Assembly: GCA_003326195.1 (NCBI GenBank)
Contig: LXQE01000156.1
Coordinates: 12,668 to 76,482 of the forward strand
Reading direction: 5' to 3'
Source: Nostoc punctiforme NIES-2108
GTDB taxonomy: Bacteria; Cyanobacteriota; Cyanobacteriia; Cyanobacteriales; Nostocaceae
DNA length: 63,815 bases
A model generated the notes under the pieces. The model saw only the letters and a list, made by a program, of their open reading frames with translations. It ran no database searches and was not told the origin of the DNA. Position numbers and translations under genes: made by a program. Each line of letters starts with the position of its first letter. The first letter of the stretch is position 1. This document shows, piece by piece, positions 51,713 through 60,861 of this stretch.

Positions 51713-51752
51713 AATTTTGGATTTTGAATCATTCCATCCAAAATCCAAAATT
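51713..51752 (-). terminator. Hairpin downstream of the DUF697 GTPase gene
   Basis: AATTTTGGATTTTG (51713-51726) pairs with CAAAATCCAAAATT (51739-51752) around a 12-base loop. It lies 20 bases past the minus-strand stop. Its heptamer-like core also occurs at 39020-39067. Confidence 0.6.
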
Positions 51753-51772
51753 TGGCGATCCTGTGTATGAGA

Positions 51773-53224
51773 TTATCCCATCGCCTTCTGAACACTAACT
51801 ACTTCAACCTGCTGCACCTCTGGCAACAAACGCTTCATGCCTTGCTTAACAAATCCCTGCAAAAAACCAATCTGTTGATTTTGCCCAAATACCTTTTGCA
51901 AGGTTTGCCGCAAATTCTCCAAATTCAAACCAGTCCCAGAATCTATTGCTATTTCCTGCTGTTGGAAATATTCAACTAGACTTAACCCTGCTACTCTAGT
52001 CAGATAAGCTGCACTGACTCCCTGCACTACGCCACCAGCCACAAAGGTAACGGCATTACTTTTCAGAACAGTACTAATCGCCTTGGTAGAAAGTTCAACT
52101 AAACCTAGTTTCAGCATCAAACTTCCCATTGTTCCAGCTACAGTTTGCGCCTGTTCCAAGGAAAATTTCTGCTGATAGATATTACCCAAATCCATTACCA
52201 TTTGAGCATTAATTGCCGCAGTTGCCAGAATATCAAAGGCTGGTACTGGGTTAGCAAAGGCAGCAGCAGCAGCTATCCACTGATATTGTTCAATAATTGG
52301 GGTGGCGCGATCGCGTCTGGTTCCATTCAGCCAGTTTTTAGCCTCAGCTTTCAACAACCCGGCTTTTCTCATGGTTGTTAGCCAAACTAGCCGTTGTCCC
52401 GGTTGTACCAATTCACCCAACTGTTGCGTCAACTGCTGGATATCTGCTGCTGGTTGTTCCATCCACTCTTGCACAGCACCATCAGCCTCATGCTTTCGGA
52501 CTTTGATGGGAATTGGAGAGGCCGCAGTTGCAACTACATTTCCCTGCATCCGCTGTTTTAATGACAGCAAAATGCTGGCGCTTTCATCGGCTAAATACCG
52601 ATCTTGTTTGTTAAAAACCAGCATATTAGGCTGATTTGCTGCTTTTAGCTGCTGTAAGGTTTGAAATTCTGAGTCTGTCAAATCACCATTTGTCAGAAAT
52701 AGAACGAAATCAGATTTTGCTACTTCTGCCAAAATAGCCGCATCTGAGTTTTCACCCACTTCTCTAAATAAAGGTGGTGTCTCTTGTAGAGATACGAAAT
52801 TTTGTGTCTCTAGATTTTGTAGCACTTGAATTAAAGTGCTTTTACCCACGGATTTACCGCCAGTTACAGCAACTTTAATTTCTTGCCTGTCTAACTCCAA
52901 CAACAATTGGGCAACTTGTTCTCTGAGTGTCTCTAATGCTGTGTGGTTTTCTGCTTCTTGTGCCAGCTGGTTAATTACAGTTTCAGTTTTAGCGATCGCA
53001 CTTTCCACAGTCGCTCGATCCACCACCATACCATCTAGCTGCTCTAAACTGTTTTTAGGGCGCTTTTGCTGGAATAACCACAAACCACCACCTACAGCTA
53101 AGGCACTCAACAAACCGAACTCACCCACCTGCACTATAGAATCGTGCCAACTGTCCAACATCCACAGGGAAAAGGAAAGTCCCAATCCTCCCACTAAAAT
53201 TGGTCGCTGCAACTTCACAACCAT
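51773..53224 (-). CDS. DUF697-type membrane-associated GTPase
   Basis: A 483-residue GTPase. Two short hydrophobic stretches at residues 8-25 and 35-50 may anchor it. The G domain follows: P-loop GGKSVGKST near residue 122 and FNKQD for guanine recognition near 206. The C-terminal half contains the DUF697 domain (AAAAAFANPVPAFDILATAA, then two hydrophobic helices near 370-415). Relatives of the YcjF/DUF697 group are common in cyanobacteria, with unknown function, possibly in membrane remodelling or stress. All G motifs I can judge appear intact. Confidence 0.82.
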   Translation of the reverse strand: MVVKLQRPILVGGLGLSFSLWMLDSWHDSIVQVGEFGLLSALAVGGGLWLFQQKRPKNSLEQLDGMVVDRATVESAIAKTETVINQLAQEAENHTALETLREQVAQLLLELDRQEIKVAVTGGKSVGKSTLIQVLQNLETQNFVSLQETPPLFREVGENSDAAILAEVAKSDFVLFLTNGDLTDSEFQTLQQLKAANQPNMLVFNKQDRYLADESASILLSLKQRMQGNVVATAASPIPIKVRKHEADGAVQEWMEQPAADIQQLTQQLGELVQPGQRLVWLTTMRKAGLLKAEAKNWLNGTRRDRATPIIEQYQWIAAAAAFANPVPAFDILATAAINAQMVMDLGNIYQQKFSLEQAQTVAGTMGSLMLKLGLVELSTKAISTVLKSNAVTFVAGGVVQGVSAAYLTRVAGLSLVEYFQQQEIAIDSGTGLNLENLRQTLQKVFGQNQQIGFLQGFVKQGMKRLLPEVQQVEVVSVQKAMG

Positions 53225-53278
53225 GATTCTCCGCGCTTTTTGGATGGCTATTTCTTCCAGAATAGATCAAAATAAAAC

Positions 53279-53312
53279 AAAACCCCGCAATCTTCACTGA
53301 TTGTAGGGTTTT
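53279..53312 (-). terminator. Terminator of the initiator tRNA gene
   Basis: AAAACCC and CAATC on one side pair with GATTG and GGGTTTT on the other, with a two-base internal mismatch. On the minus strand the hairpin is followed by TTTTGTTTTATTTT, 18 bases after the tRNA 3' end. Confidence 0.8.
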
Positions 53313-53330
53313 GTTTTATATTTTATGTGG

Positions 53331-53404
<74 letters not shown>

Positions 53405-53450
53405 TTGCTCTCGACTTATTTATAGTAACCTATAGTCAAGAGTTTGGCAA

Positions 53451-54404
53451 CTACAAAAATGATAATTCTCCAATTACTTCTAAACGCTTGTATTTTCCCA
53501 ACGTGACAAACTTTTCTGAGAGGCTTTCGGCGGCGCTGGGACTAATCCAACCCATTTGCTGGAGTAAGTGAATAGCCACGGCGTATTTTGCACGTTTTGC
53601 CCCATCCATGACTTTGATTGCCAATCCCAAGCCTTCACCGAGTCTACCAATGCACTGCACTCCTTCAGCACCAGTTTTACTGACTAGTTCCCCTGGAGTT
53701 AAGCGCATCAGTTCCGTATCAAATTCTCCATCTCCTGCGACCATTGCGGGGTGATGAGTCATCGCACGGACAATCCGCTCCATATCCAAGTTGGTACTAG
53801 AGGCTAACAGTGCATATAAAGATGCCATGTGACCGAGTTGCATCAGATAAGTTGGTGCGCCACAGTCATCATGAGCGCTGATAAATTCTGCTGCTGGCAT
53901 TCGCAGCAACTCTGCTACTTTGCCCAAAATCAATTGCTGTATTGGATGCTTGCGATCCAAGTAGTTATTCAAGGGCCAATGGCGTTGCTGACAAACAGCT
54001 AACATTCCCGCATGTTTTCCAGAGCAATTGTATTCCAGAGGACTCCGTTTGCCTTCAGGAATTGGACACTGGAGTATAGTTGGATCGAGATCGGCCCGCC
54101 AAAGGATATTAAATACTTGTCGGACTTGATCGATTCTTCCTTTGTGGGAACTTGTGATAATTGCTAAGTCGCGATCGCTGAGTTGATAGCGTTCCAGTGT
54201 ACCTGTGGTGGTGACTGCGAGTGCCTGAAATGGTTTGAGCGCTGAACGGATAAATGCAGCAGTTTCAGAATTTCCGGCAACGGTTAGAACCCGTCCTCGT
54301 TCGTCGCAGACAACAGCTTGAACTATATGCCTGGATTCAATAATACCTTCCCGCAGCAACCGGACTTCCAGTGCTGCGGCTTGAGTTCGTTTTCCCATTG
54401 TCAT
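53451..54404 (-). CDS. L-asparaginase II family enzyme (PF06089)
   Basis: A 317-residue enzyme of the Rhizobium etli-type asparaginase family, unrelated to the E. coli fold. Diagnostic segments are ITSSHKGRIDQVRQVF, the active-site SGKHAGML near residue 125, and HDDCGAPTYLM. It should hydrolyse asparagine to aspartate and ammonia in the cytoplasm. I start at ATG 54404; a frame opening at 54443 begins inside heptamer repeats and is unlikely to be real. It follows rsfS and the CGLD27-like gene on the same strand, an order common in cyanobacteria. Confidence 0.88.
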   Translation of the reverse strand: MTMGKRTQAAALEVRLLREGIIESRHIVQAVVCDERGRVLTVAGNSETAAFIRSALKPFQALAVTTTGTLERYQLSDRDLAIITSSHKGRIDQVRQVFNILWRADLDPTILQCPIPEGKRSPLEYNCSGKHAGMLAVCQQRHWPLNNYLDRKHPIQQLILGKVAELLRMPAAEFISAHDDCGAPTYLMQLGHMASLYALLASSTNLDMERIVRAMTHHPAMVAGDGEFDTELMRLTPGELVSKTGAEGVQCIGRLGEGLGLAIKVMDGAKRAKYAVAIHLLQQMGWISPSAAESLSEKFVTLGKYKRLEVIGELSFL

Positions 54405-54435
54405 GGGTTTATATTTATTACCTTTTTTAATTAAA

Positions 54436-54494
54436 TTAGTCATTAGTCATTGGTCATTAGTCCTTAGCTAATGACTAATGACCAATGACTAATA
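54436..54494. repeat. Heptamer tandem repeats forming a palindrome (TTAGTCA type)
   Basis: TTAGTCATTGGTCATTAGTC on one side is answered by its reverse complement on the other around CTTAGCTAA. Units are seven bases long with single-base variants. It separates the CGLD27-like gene from asparaginase and could attenuate transcription. Confidence 0.8.
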
Positions 54495-54499
54495 ACTTT

Positions 54500-55000
54500 T
54501 TAAAACAAATGCCAAACTATAGTACCAGTAACGTACATTCCCGCCAAGCCAGCGAAGGTAAATTGTAACCGCCGCAGAATGGGTTTAATTTCGTATGCAA
54601 CAATTAAGCGATCGCGGTTGAGAACTTCCTCTGGTTTAGTCCAAGTTTGACCATCGTACCAGCCGGACTCTTCATAAAATACTGTGGGACTACAAAGGCG
54701 ATCGCACACGTAGAACCAGCCTAAGTACAATCTTACCAGTATCAGCACTAACCCGACACTCGCTCCGGCTGCACCACAAAGAATAAAATGTGCAATATAC
54801 TTGTGAGGTGGAAAACTTGCCGCAGCTATCGGCCCTGCGAAGAGCCAAGATAAACCCCAAATCCAAACAAGTTTCGTGATATACTCGCGCCAATCTAAAG
54901 TGGTATCACGAAACAGCCAGGAAGTTTTTAACTCTTCGTATTCATTAAGCGGTTGTTGGTCTGTAGGAACTGGGCAATTAGAAACCGAAGACCTAATCAT
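54500..55000 (-). CDS. CGLD27-like DUF1230 membrane protein
   Basis: A 166-residue protein of the DUF1230 family, which includes plant and algal CGLD27 (conserved in the green lineage and diatoms). It opens with the conserved CPVPTDQQPLNEYEELKTSW block. Two membrane helices lie near residues 44-62 and 70-92, and one near the C-terminus. Plant CGLD27 has been linked to iron-limitation responses, but the bacterial role is unknown. Its start overlaps the stop of rsfS by four bases. Confidence 0.85.
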   Translation of the reverse strand: MIRSSVSNCPVPTDQQPLNEYEELKTSWLFRDTTLDWREYITKLVWIWGLSWLFAGPIAAASFPPHKYIAHFILCGAAGASVGLVLILVRLYLGWFYVCDRLCSPTVFYEESGWYDGQTWTKPEEVLNRDRLIVAYEIKPILRRLQFTFAGLAGMYVTGTIVWHLF

Positions 55001-55455
55001 GTTGGCTTACCCTCACCTTCATCAGATTCTGGAAGGGAAATACGCTCTGCATGAATCCAGAACGCTTCTAAATTATAAAACTCCCGTTCCTTGGGCATCA
55101 TGATATGAACGATCACATCACCGTAATCTTGTAGTACCCAACTCCCCTCGACTTTTCCTTCTGTCCTTAAGGGACGCCGTTGCAACTCAGTTTCGACTTT
55201 TCCTTCAATTGCTTGAGCGATCGCCCTAACCTGTACCCTCGAATAGCCAGTCATCATCACAAAGTAATCAGCTAGGTAAGACACCTCTGCTACTTTGAGC
55301 AATATAATCTCACCTGCTTTGCGATCCGATGCCGCAACAGCGATCGTTGCAGCTAATTTTTCGCTCGCCTCTTCGGTTTGGCCGTGGCTTATTACCGCAC
55401 TCTTAGTCAGTGGTACAGATTGCAATGGGAAATTTCCTTGGAAATAATCAGTCAT
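54997..55455 (-). CDS. rsfS: Ribosomal silencing factor RsfS
   Basis: RsfS binds ribosomal protein uL14 and blocks 30S-50S joining in stationary or starving cells. The 152-residue protein has a cyanobacterial N-terminal extension of about 30 residues, then the conserved core: AASDRKAGEIILLKVAEVSY, ADYFVMMTGYSRVQVRAIA, GSWVLQDYGDVIVHIM and REFYNLEAFW. It is translationally coupled to the CGLD27-like gene by an ATGA overlap. It is the first gene of the three-gene cluster with asparaginase. Confidence 0.95.
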   Translation of the reverse strand: MTDYFQGNFPLQSVPLTKSAVISHGQTEEASEKLAATIAVAASDRKAGEIILLKVAEVSYLADYFVMMTGYSRVQVRAIAQAIEGKVETELQRRPLRTEGKVEGSWVLQDYGDVIVHIMMPKEREFYNLEAFWIHAERISLPESDEGEGKPT

Positions 55456-56059
55456 TAAACCTCAGGTGCTTTCTTCCTTTTGAAACAATTGTTGACATTT
55501 ACTTACAAACAACAAACAATTGATCTGACAAATGTGTCAATAGGTTTTTTTGAATACTAACAAAAAAACAGGTGTCTATGGGCCGAGTTTGATAATTGGC
55601 TGTTTAGATTTCGATATCCCCAACAGTTGATTGCTGATGGTTATTGTGCAGCGATAAATCAACCAATAGCTTTTCAGCAAGAATTGACAGCGAAAATAAT
55701 CACAGATTCATCAAACAGCATAGTAATGTAAAGCTAGTAATTCGCAGGTCACTATACATCTACGCTTTATACTGTCTGCTAAAAATTAGGATACAACACA
55801 GCATACTGATGACTGGTCTAGCAAAAGTGCAATTTTTATACGTACAAACACTAGTATTGTTAAATACTTTATAATTAATTGTCCACGGTTGGAATGAAGT
55901 GAAGCCGTGAAATTTTTAGTTTAACAATGCACCTGAAAACCTTCTTGTCTATCGCTATATTTTTAATAGTAAAATTAGCTACCCTCAAAATCTCTTACTA
56001 CTTAGATATGAGGGCATAATTGTAATTTTTACAGATGCAACATAACTTTTCTGCAAAGA
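55456..56059. other. Intergenic region, 600 bases, no convincing gene
   Basis: AT-rich space between two minus-strand genes. One plus-strand frame of 76 codons (55644-55874) lacks a ribosome site and family resemblance. I see no repeat or RNA signature. Confidence 0.5.
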
Positions 56060-57334
56060 TTAAACTTCTTGTTTCGTAACTATGCCTCTAGACTGAATTG
56101 CTCTGCGTTCTGCTGTCAATGAGTAACATAATGACTCATACTGATTTAAAGCTTGCTCAAAAGCATATTGCTCAACGGCATATTGGCGACTTTTGTAACC
56201 CAGAGTTTTGACTTTTTCGGGATTTTGGTACAAATCTAAAATTGCCATTGCTAAAGCTTGGGGATCTTCTGGAGGAACGATAACTCCGCCGCCACTTTGC
56301 CTGATGGCTCTTGCTGCCGTACCATTGTCGGGGACAGAGGCAACTAAGGCCCCTCCACTAGCAAGTAGCACTTGAATTTTTGATGGCATATTGAAAGATA
56401 CAACATTTTTCTTTTGCACCACTAAGCCAACATCCGCAGCTGCCAACATTTGTGGCAAATCTTTGCGGGGTTGAAATGGCAGTAGCAAGACATTATCTGC
56501 GCCGCAGTTTAGACATTCCTGTTGCAATCGCTGTAAACCTTTTGCCTCTCCAACGATGACAAAGACAATATCTGGGATATGGCGCAATACAGAAGCAGCT
56601 TTGACGACGCTTTCTAAACCTTGAGTTAAAGCAATGTTACCAGAATAAAGGACTACAAATTTGCCATTCAGATTATGTGCTGCGCGGAAAGGGTTATTTT
56701 CTTTAGGCAAAGGGCGGATAAAATTTACATCAACCCAGTTGGGAATTTGCACAATTTTGTGAGCTTCTACACCCTTAGCTCGCAAATTCTCCACAAACCC
56801 ATCGGCGATGACGCTAATTTTACTGGCGCTGCGGTAGGCAAATTTTTCCAATAATGTAAACAACTGGATGAGTAATTTATTTTTCAGCAGACCGACGTGG
56901 ACGGCTGCTTCTGGTAATATATCTTGTAGATTTAAGATTACAGGACAAGCACGTAACCATCCTAAAAGCGCAACTGGTACACAACTTGGCAATGATGGCG
57001 ATGTTGAGAGAATTACGTCTGGACGCCAACCGATGAGGGCGGGTAGAAAACTAGTGACGACGAAACTAGCATCTAGTAACACCCTATCTAATAGGTTTGG
57101 TTGTGGACGAATCCAAACGTAACTGCGTTGAATTTGAACGCCATTTTTGTATTCGTTGACATACCACTTGCCCCGATATTCCTGGTAAATTTGCCGCTCA
57201 GGGTAGTTAGGCATGGCAGTAACTACGCGCACTTCATGCCCACGTTTCACTAGTCCCTCTGCTAATTCAGTCATCAGAGGGGCAATACCAATTGGCTCTG
57301 GATAGTAGTTGTAGGAGTAAATTAAAATCCGCAT
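56060..57334 (-). CDS. WcaI-like GT4 glycosyltransferase
   Basis: A 424-residue GT-B glycosyltransferase. The N-terminal acceptor domain opens MRILIYSYNYYPEPIGIAP and holds RGHEVRVVTAMPNYPE; the C-terminal donor domain has LYSGNIALTQGLE and the nucleotide-sugar region VVSFNMPSKIQVLLASGGALVAS. It resembles colanic acid WcaI, a fucosyltransferase, but the sugar cannot be told here. It probably extends an exopolysaccharide repeat unit, consistent with the STAS-sugar transferase and the GT2 gene. It is not in a polysaccharide cluster. Confidence 0.9.
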   Translation of the reverse strand: MRILIYSYNYYPEPIGIAPLMTELAEGLVKRGHEVRVVTAMPNYPERQIYQEYRGKWYVNEYKNGVQIQRSYVWIRPQPNLLDRVLLDASFVVTSFLPALIGWRPDVILSTSPSLPSCVPVALLGWLRACPVILNLQDILPEAAVHVGLLKNKLLIQLFTLLEKFAYRSASKISVIADGFVENLRAKGVEAHKIVQIPNWVDVNFIRPLPKENNPFRAAHNLNGKFVVLYSGNIALTQGLESVVKAASVLRHIPDIVFVIVGEAKGLQRLQQECLNCGADNVLLLPFQPRKDLPQMLAAADVGLVVQKKNVVSFNMPSKIQVLLASGGALVASVPDNGTAARAIRQSGGGVIVPPEDPQALAMAILDLYQNPEKVKTLGYKSRQYAVEQYAFEQALNQYESLCYSLTAERRAIQSRGIVTKQEV

Positions 57335-57712
57335 AAAAATTTAGTCTGAAGTACGCCGGTTTTTTATTTAATGACAAATATTTGTCTGCAATATCATTTG
57401 GGCTTGGCAACCCCTATATTTAATTGTGACTCCAGACTCTTTTTCTGTCAGGGATTTTCCTTAAAGATTGAGTAAACTTTGAGATGAAATACTTAGAGAA
57501 CCTGTGAAATTTTTTTACTATTTAAGCAGTCTTTAAATTGTTCATTTTTGATTGGTACTTACGTAGAAAACCTAAGTAAGTATATTAGGTTTTGTCAACC
57601 CTTAAGCCCAAATTTGGATAGTTAGTACTAATTCTTCCTAGAAGTTACGGACATAACCTATTTTCATAGAATCTGAATATTAATAATACTTTTTGAGCTT
57701 ACTAGTCATTCC
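57335..57712. other. Intergenic region upstream of the DNA methyltransferase
   Basis: About 380 bases between divergent genes. The inverted repeat at 57567-57593 is the only structure seen. Low GC compared with flanking genes. Confidence 0.5.
57567..57593. promoter_or_regulatory. Inverted repeat upstream of the DNA methyltransferase
   Basis: AAAACCTAA (57567-57575) and TTAGGTTTT (57585-57593) form a perfect 9-bp stem with a nine-base loop, 120 bases before the methyltransferase ATG. It could be an operator or a terminator of an antisense transcript. Confidence 0.4.
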
Positions 57713-58888
57713 ATGAGCGATCGCCCTTGTATTTTCTCTTTTTTTGCTGGTTCCGGTTTGCTAGATTTAGGTTTTGAAACCAGCGGTTTTAATATTGTTT
57801 ATGTAAATGAAATCTTCGCCCCATTCATCGCCGCTTATCGCCATTCACGGGAAGTTCTGAAAATGCGATCGCCTGAATATGGATATCATCACGGTGAAGC
57901 AGCAGATGTCACAAAACTTATTGTCGGAAAAGAAGCACAATACCTTCAAGAATTAGTCAAAGACTGCCGCAAATCTCATAATATAATTGGTTTCATCGGT
58001 GGCCCTCCCTGTCCTGATTTTTCTATTGGTGGGAAAAATAGAGGAAGTTTAGGAGATAATGGTAAACTTTCCGCTGCATATATTGAATTAATTTGCCGCA
58101 ATCTTCCAGATTTCTTTTTATTTGAGAACGTTAAAGGTTTATGGAAGACAACAAAACACCGTTTATTTTTTGAATTGCTCAAGCAACAATTACACGAAGC
58201 AGGCTATATATTAACAGAGCGATTAATTAATGCTATCGAATATGGTGTACCGCAGGATAGAGAAAGAATTATCCTAATTGGCTTCAAAAATAATTGTCTT
58301 CAGGAAATGAAAATTGCATTTGCTAAAAAATTACTTTCTGAAGAAACTTTCCCTTGGAATAATTACATTTTATATCCTCAAGAAAAAGTTTTTTCTTATC
58401 CCTGGTGTAAGTGTGAACCATTCAAGGAAAATTCTCTAATACCTTGTCCTGATGGCATACCTGAACAACTGACAGTTGAATACTGGTTTAGAAAAAATAA
58501 CGTTCTGAAACATCCCAATGCTGAAAACTGTTTTCAACCAAGGGCAGGTATCACAAAATTTGCTGCTATTGATGAAGGAGATGATTCTAAAAAGTCCTTC
58601 AAGCGTCTACATAGATGGCGTTACTCTCCGACAGCTTGCTATGGAAATAATGAAGTACATTTACATCCTTACAAAGTCCGGCGGATTTCTGTAGCAGAAG
58701 CTTTAGCTATCCAATCTTTGCCTGCAAATTTTGTACTTCCAGAAAGTATGTCACTTACTAATATGTTTAAAACTATTGGTAATGGTGTCCCATATTTGGC
58801 ATCGCAGGCATTGGCCCAAACTATTATTAATTTCTTAGGAAATAGTGTAAAAAATACTCTTGATATTCCTAGTATTACTACTACTTAG
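57713..58888 (+). CDS. DNA (cytosine-5-)-methyltransferase, orphan
   Basis: A 391-residue C5 methyltransferase. Motif I is FFAGSGLLDLGFE, motif IV the catalytic GGPPCPDFS, motif VI FLFENVKG, motif VIII EYGVPQDRERIILIG, motif IX/X RRISVAEALAIQSLP and TIGNGVP. Between VIII and IX lies a long variable region that should set specificity, which I cannot read. No restriction endonuclease is next to it, so it appears solitary. The gene's first bases, ATGAGCGATCGCC, contain a HIP1 octamer. The gene is AT-richer than its neighbours, suggesting transfer. Confidence 0.93.
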   Translation: MSDRPCIFSFFAGSGLLDLGFETSGFNIVYVNEIFAPFIAAYRHSREVLKMRSPEYGYHHGEAADVTKLIVGKEAQYLQELVKDCRKSHNIIGFIGGPPCPDFSIGGKNRGSLGDNGKLSAAYIELICRNLPDFFLFENVKGLWKTTKHRLFFELLKQQLHEAGYILTERLINAIEYGVPQDRERIILIGFKNNCLQEMKIAFAKKLLSEETFPWNNYILYPQEKVFSYPWCKCEPFKENSLIPCPDGIPEQLTVEYWFRKNNVLKHPNAENCFQPRAGITKFAAIDEGDDSKKSFKRLHRWRYSPTACYGNNEVHLHPYKVRRISVAEALAIQSLPANFVLPESMSLTNMFKTIGNGVPYLASQALAQTIINFLGNSVKNTLDIPSITTT

Positions 58889-59058
58889 CGTCAACTTAAA
58901 TACTTGCAGTAATTCCGGGATATCTGTAGAGCCAATATTAAAGACAACTCAGCAGCTTGTTTTCAGAATAAACTCGTAATAAATGTGGTTTAATATATAT
59001 ATAAGAAATGTTTTAATTTTTTATAAAGTTTAATAATCAATCACTGGCAGAAGACACG

Positions 59059-59739
59059 ATGGCAGCAGACTATCCAGACATTGATATTGCGCCATTCATC
59101 GATCACTCCCTGTTAATGCCAACGGCTACTCCAGAGCAGGTTGAACAATGGTGTGAAGAAGCATATAGATTCAACTTTGCGGCGGTTTGTCTGTTCCCCG
59201 CTAATGTTAAGCAAGCAGTAGAACTCCTCCACGGTAAAAACCCCAAAGTCTGTACGGTGATTGGTTTTCCTTCTGGTGCAACGACTTCAGCCGTGAAACT
59301 GTATGAAGCTCAAGAAGCGGCGGATAGTGGGGCTACTGAGTTGGATGTAGTCATGAACTTGGGCTGGTTGAAAGCTGGCAAAACTGAAGAAGTCCACCGG
59401 GAAATTGCCGAAATTTGCGAAGAGACTGGGCAAACGGTCAAGGTGATTTTGGAAACTAACCTGTTGACAGATGCAGAGAAAAAAATAGCTGCTGAAATAG
59501 CTATGGAGGCGGGAGCAGCATTCTTGAAAACTAGTACAGGTTGGAATGGTGGCGCTACAGTGGCAGATGTACGACTTTTGCAGGAATTGGCAAAAGAAAG
59601 GGTAGGAATTAAGGCTTCAGGTGGTATCCACACTATCAATCAAGCCCTAGACTTAATCGTAGCGGGTGCTACTAGATTAGGCACATCTCGCGGTATGGAT
59701 TTGATCCGTCAGCGCGATAACCTGGGAAAGGGTGAATAG
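59059..59739 (+). CDS. deoC: Deoxyribose-phosphate aldolase
   Basis: DeoC cleaves 2-deoxyribose 5-phosphate to glyceraldehyde 3-phosphate and acetaldehyde in nucleoside salvage. The 226-residue TIM barrel has the Schiff-base lysine K157 in AAFLKTSTGW, with D96 (ELDVVMN) and K185 (GIKASGGI) completing the relay. The start is FIDHSLLMPTATPEQV, typical of the class. It is followed by heptamer repeats and recO, an order seen in other cyanobacteria. Confidence 0.95.
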   Translation: MAADYPDIDIAPFIDHSLLMPTATPEQVEQWCEEAYRFNFAAVCLFPANVKQAVELLHGKNPKVCTVIGFPSGATTSAVKLYEAQEAADSGATELDVVMNLGWLKAGKTEEVHREIAEICEETGQTVKVILETNLLTDAEKKIAAEIAMEAGAAFLKTSTGWNGGATVADVRLLQELAKERVGIKASGGIHTINQALDLIVAGATRLGTSRGMDLIRQRDNLGKGE

Positions 59740-59838
59740 TCATTTGTCATTTGTCCTTTGTCATTTGTCATTTGTCCTAATCTAAATGACCCTTGACCAA
59801 TGACTAATGACTAAATAACTACTAGTGACTAATGACTA
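59740..59838. repeat. Heptamer tandem repeats (TTGTCAT and ACTAATG types)
   Basis: Runs of TTGTCAT-like units turn into the complementary ACTAATG-like orientation, so the segment can fold back on itself. It fills the entire deoC-recO gap, ending at the recO ATG. The recO ribosome site must lie within it. Confidence 0.8.
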
Positions 59839-60861
59839 ATGAGTAGAACCTACAAAGCAACTGGTATTAATCTTAAAACCCAGGCGCTAGGAGAATCGGA
59901 TAAAATAGTGACGATTTTGACACGAGAATTCGGTCTAATTCGAGCCGTGGCTCCAGGGTCACGTAAGCACAACTCCAGCCTGGGCGGTAGGAGTGGAATG
60001 TTCGTTGTGAATGAACTATTGATTGCCAAAGGGCGATCGCTTGATAAAATTACTCAAGCACAGACTTTAAAAACTTATCCTGGTTTAGCTAAAGATTTGG
60101 GAAAGCTGGCTGCCAGTCAATATTTAGCAGAAATAGTTCTGTGTGAAGCTTTGAGCGAACAACCCCAAGAAGAACTTTATGATTTGTTCAATGAACATCT
60201 CCATCGCTTAGAGGCGGTGTCTAGTGCAAATCCATCTGGTGTTTTAGCTCATCTGGCTCATGGTGTATTTCACCTTTTAGCCTTAGCAGGGCTGACGCCA
60301 CAAGTGCAAATCTGTTGTCTATCTCAACGTTCCCTGAAGCCAGACTTCACAGACCCCAACTGGCAGGTAGGATTTAGCATCCCTGCGGGTGGAACGGTTT
60401 CCTTAGAAGCTAGGGAACGCTTACGAAAACAGGAAAAGGAGATGAGGGCAGAGGCGCAGGGGAGCAGAGGAGCAGAGGAGGAGGGGGAGATTAATGACCA
60501 ATTCCCTGTGCCCCATGCCCCATTCCCAATGAAGCCAGTTGCTTCAACGGATAGCGCAGCGTTAGCGAGTACTCGATCGTCGGGAACCTCCGCAACGCAC
60601 TGGCTCCCCAATGCCCAAACAGTTGTTGTGCATCGGCAAGAAATACCTGTGATTTCTTGCCGTCTAAGTGCTATGGAACTGACTTTGCTTCAACATCTGT
60701 CACAACCAGAGATAATGCAAATTGATGGTGCTAGAGATCATGACTGGTTATCTGTTGAGCAGATTTTGCGCCAGTATGCTCAGTATCAATTAGGTCGCCC
60801 TATTCGCTCTGCTACCTTGATCGACTCTTATTTTGCTGCCAACCATGATGCAACCGTCTGA
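59839..60861 (+). CDS. recO: DNA repair protein RecO with an in-frame repeat insertion
   Basis: RecO mediates RecF-pathway recombination by loading RecA with RecR. The N-terminal OB fold is clear (NLKTQALGESDKIVTILTREFGL), and so is the helical domain (YLAEIVLCEALSEQPQEELY). At 340 residues the protein is longer than usual. The extra length lies at about residues 198-258, encoded by 60430-60612, where the DNA consists of repeat-type sequence (GGAGCAGAGGA, CCCCATGC and GCGCAGCGTTAGCG units). The frame is kept and the C-terminus is normal. The zinc-finger position of some RecO proteins falls near this site, with CC at 159-160. Confidence 0.9.
   Translation: MSRTYKATGINLKTQALGESDKIVTILTREFGLIRAVAPGSRKHNSSLGGRSGMFVVNELLIAKGRSLDKITQAQTLKTYPGLAKDLGKLAASQYLAEIVLCEALSEQPQEELYDLFNEHLHRLEAVSSANPSGVLAHLAHGVFHLLALAGLTPQVQICCLSQRSLKPDFTDPNWQVGFSIPAGGTVSLEARERLRKQEKEMRAEAQGSRGAEEEGEINDQFPVPHAPFPMKPVASTDSAALASTRSSGTSATHWLPNAQTVVVHRQEIPVISCRLSAMELTLLQHLSQPEIMQIDGARDHDWLSVEQILRQYAQYQLGRPIRSATLIDSYFAANHDATV

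Noticed and set aside
55644..55874. Plus-strand frame of 76 codons in the gap before rsfS
   Set aside because: No Shine-Dalgarno, no recognisable family, AT-rich composition typical of non-coding DNA.
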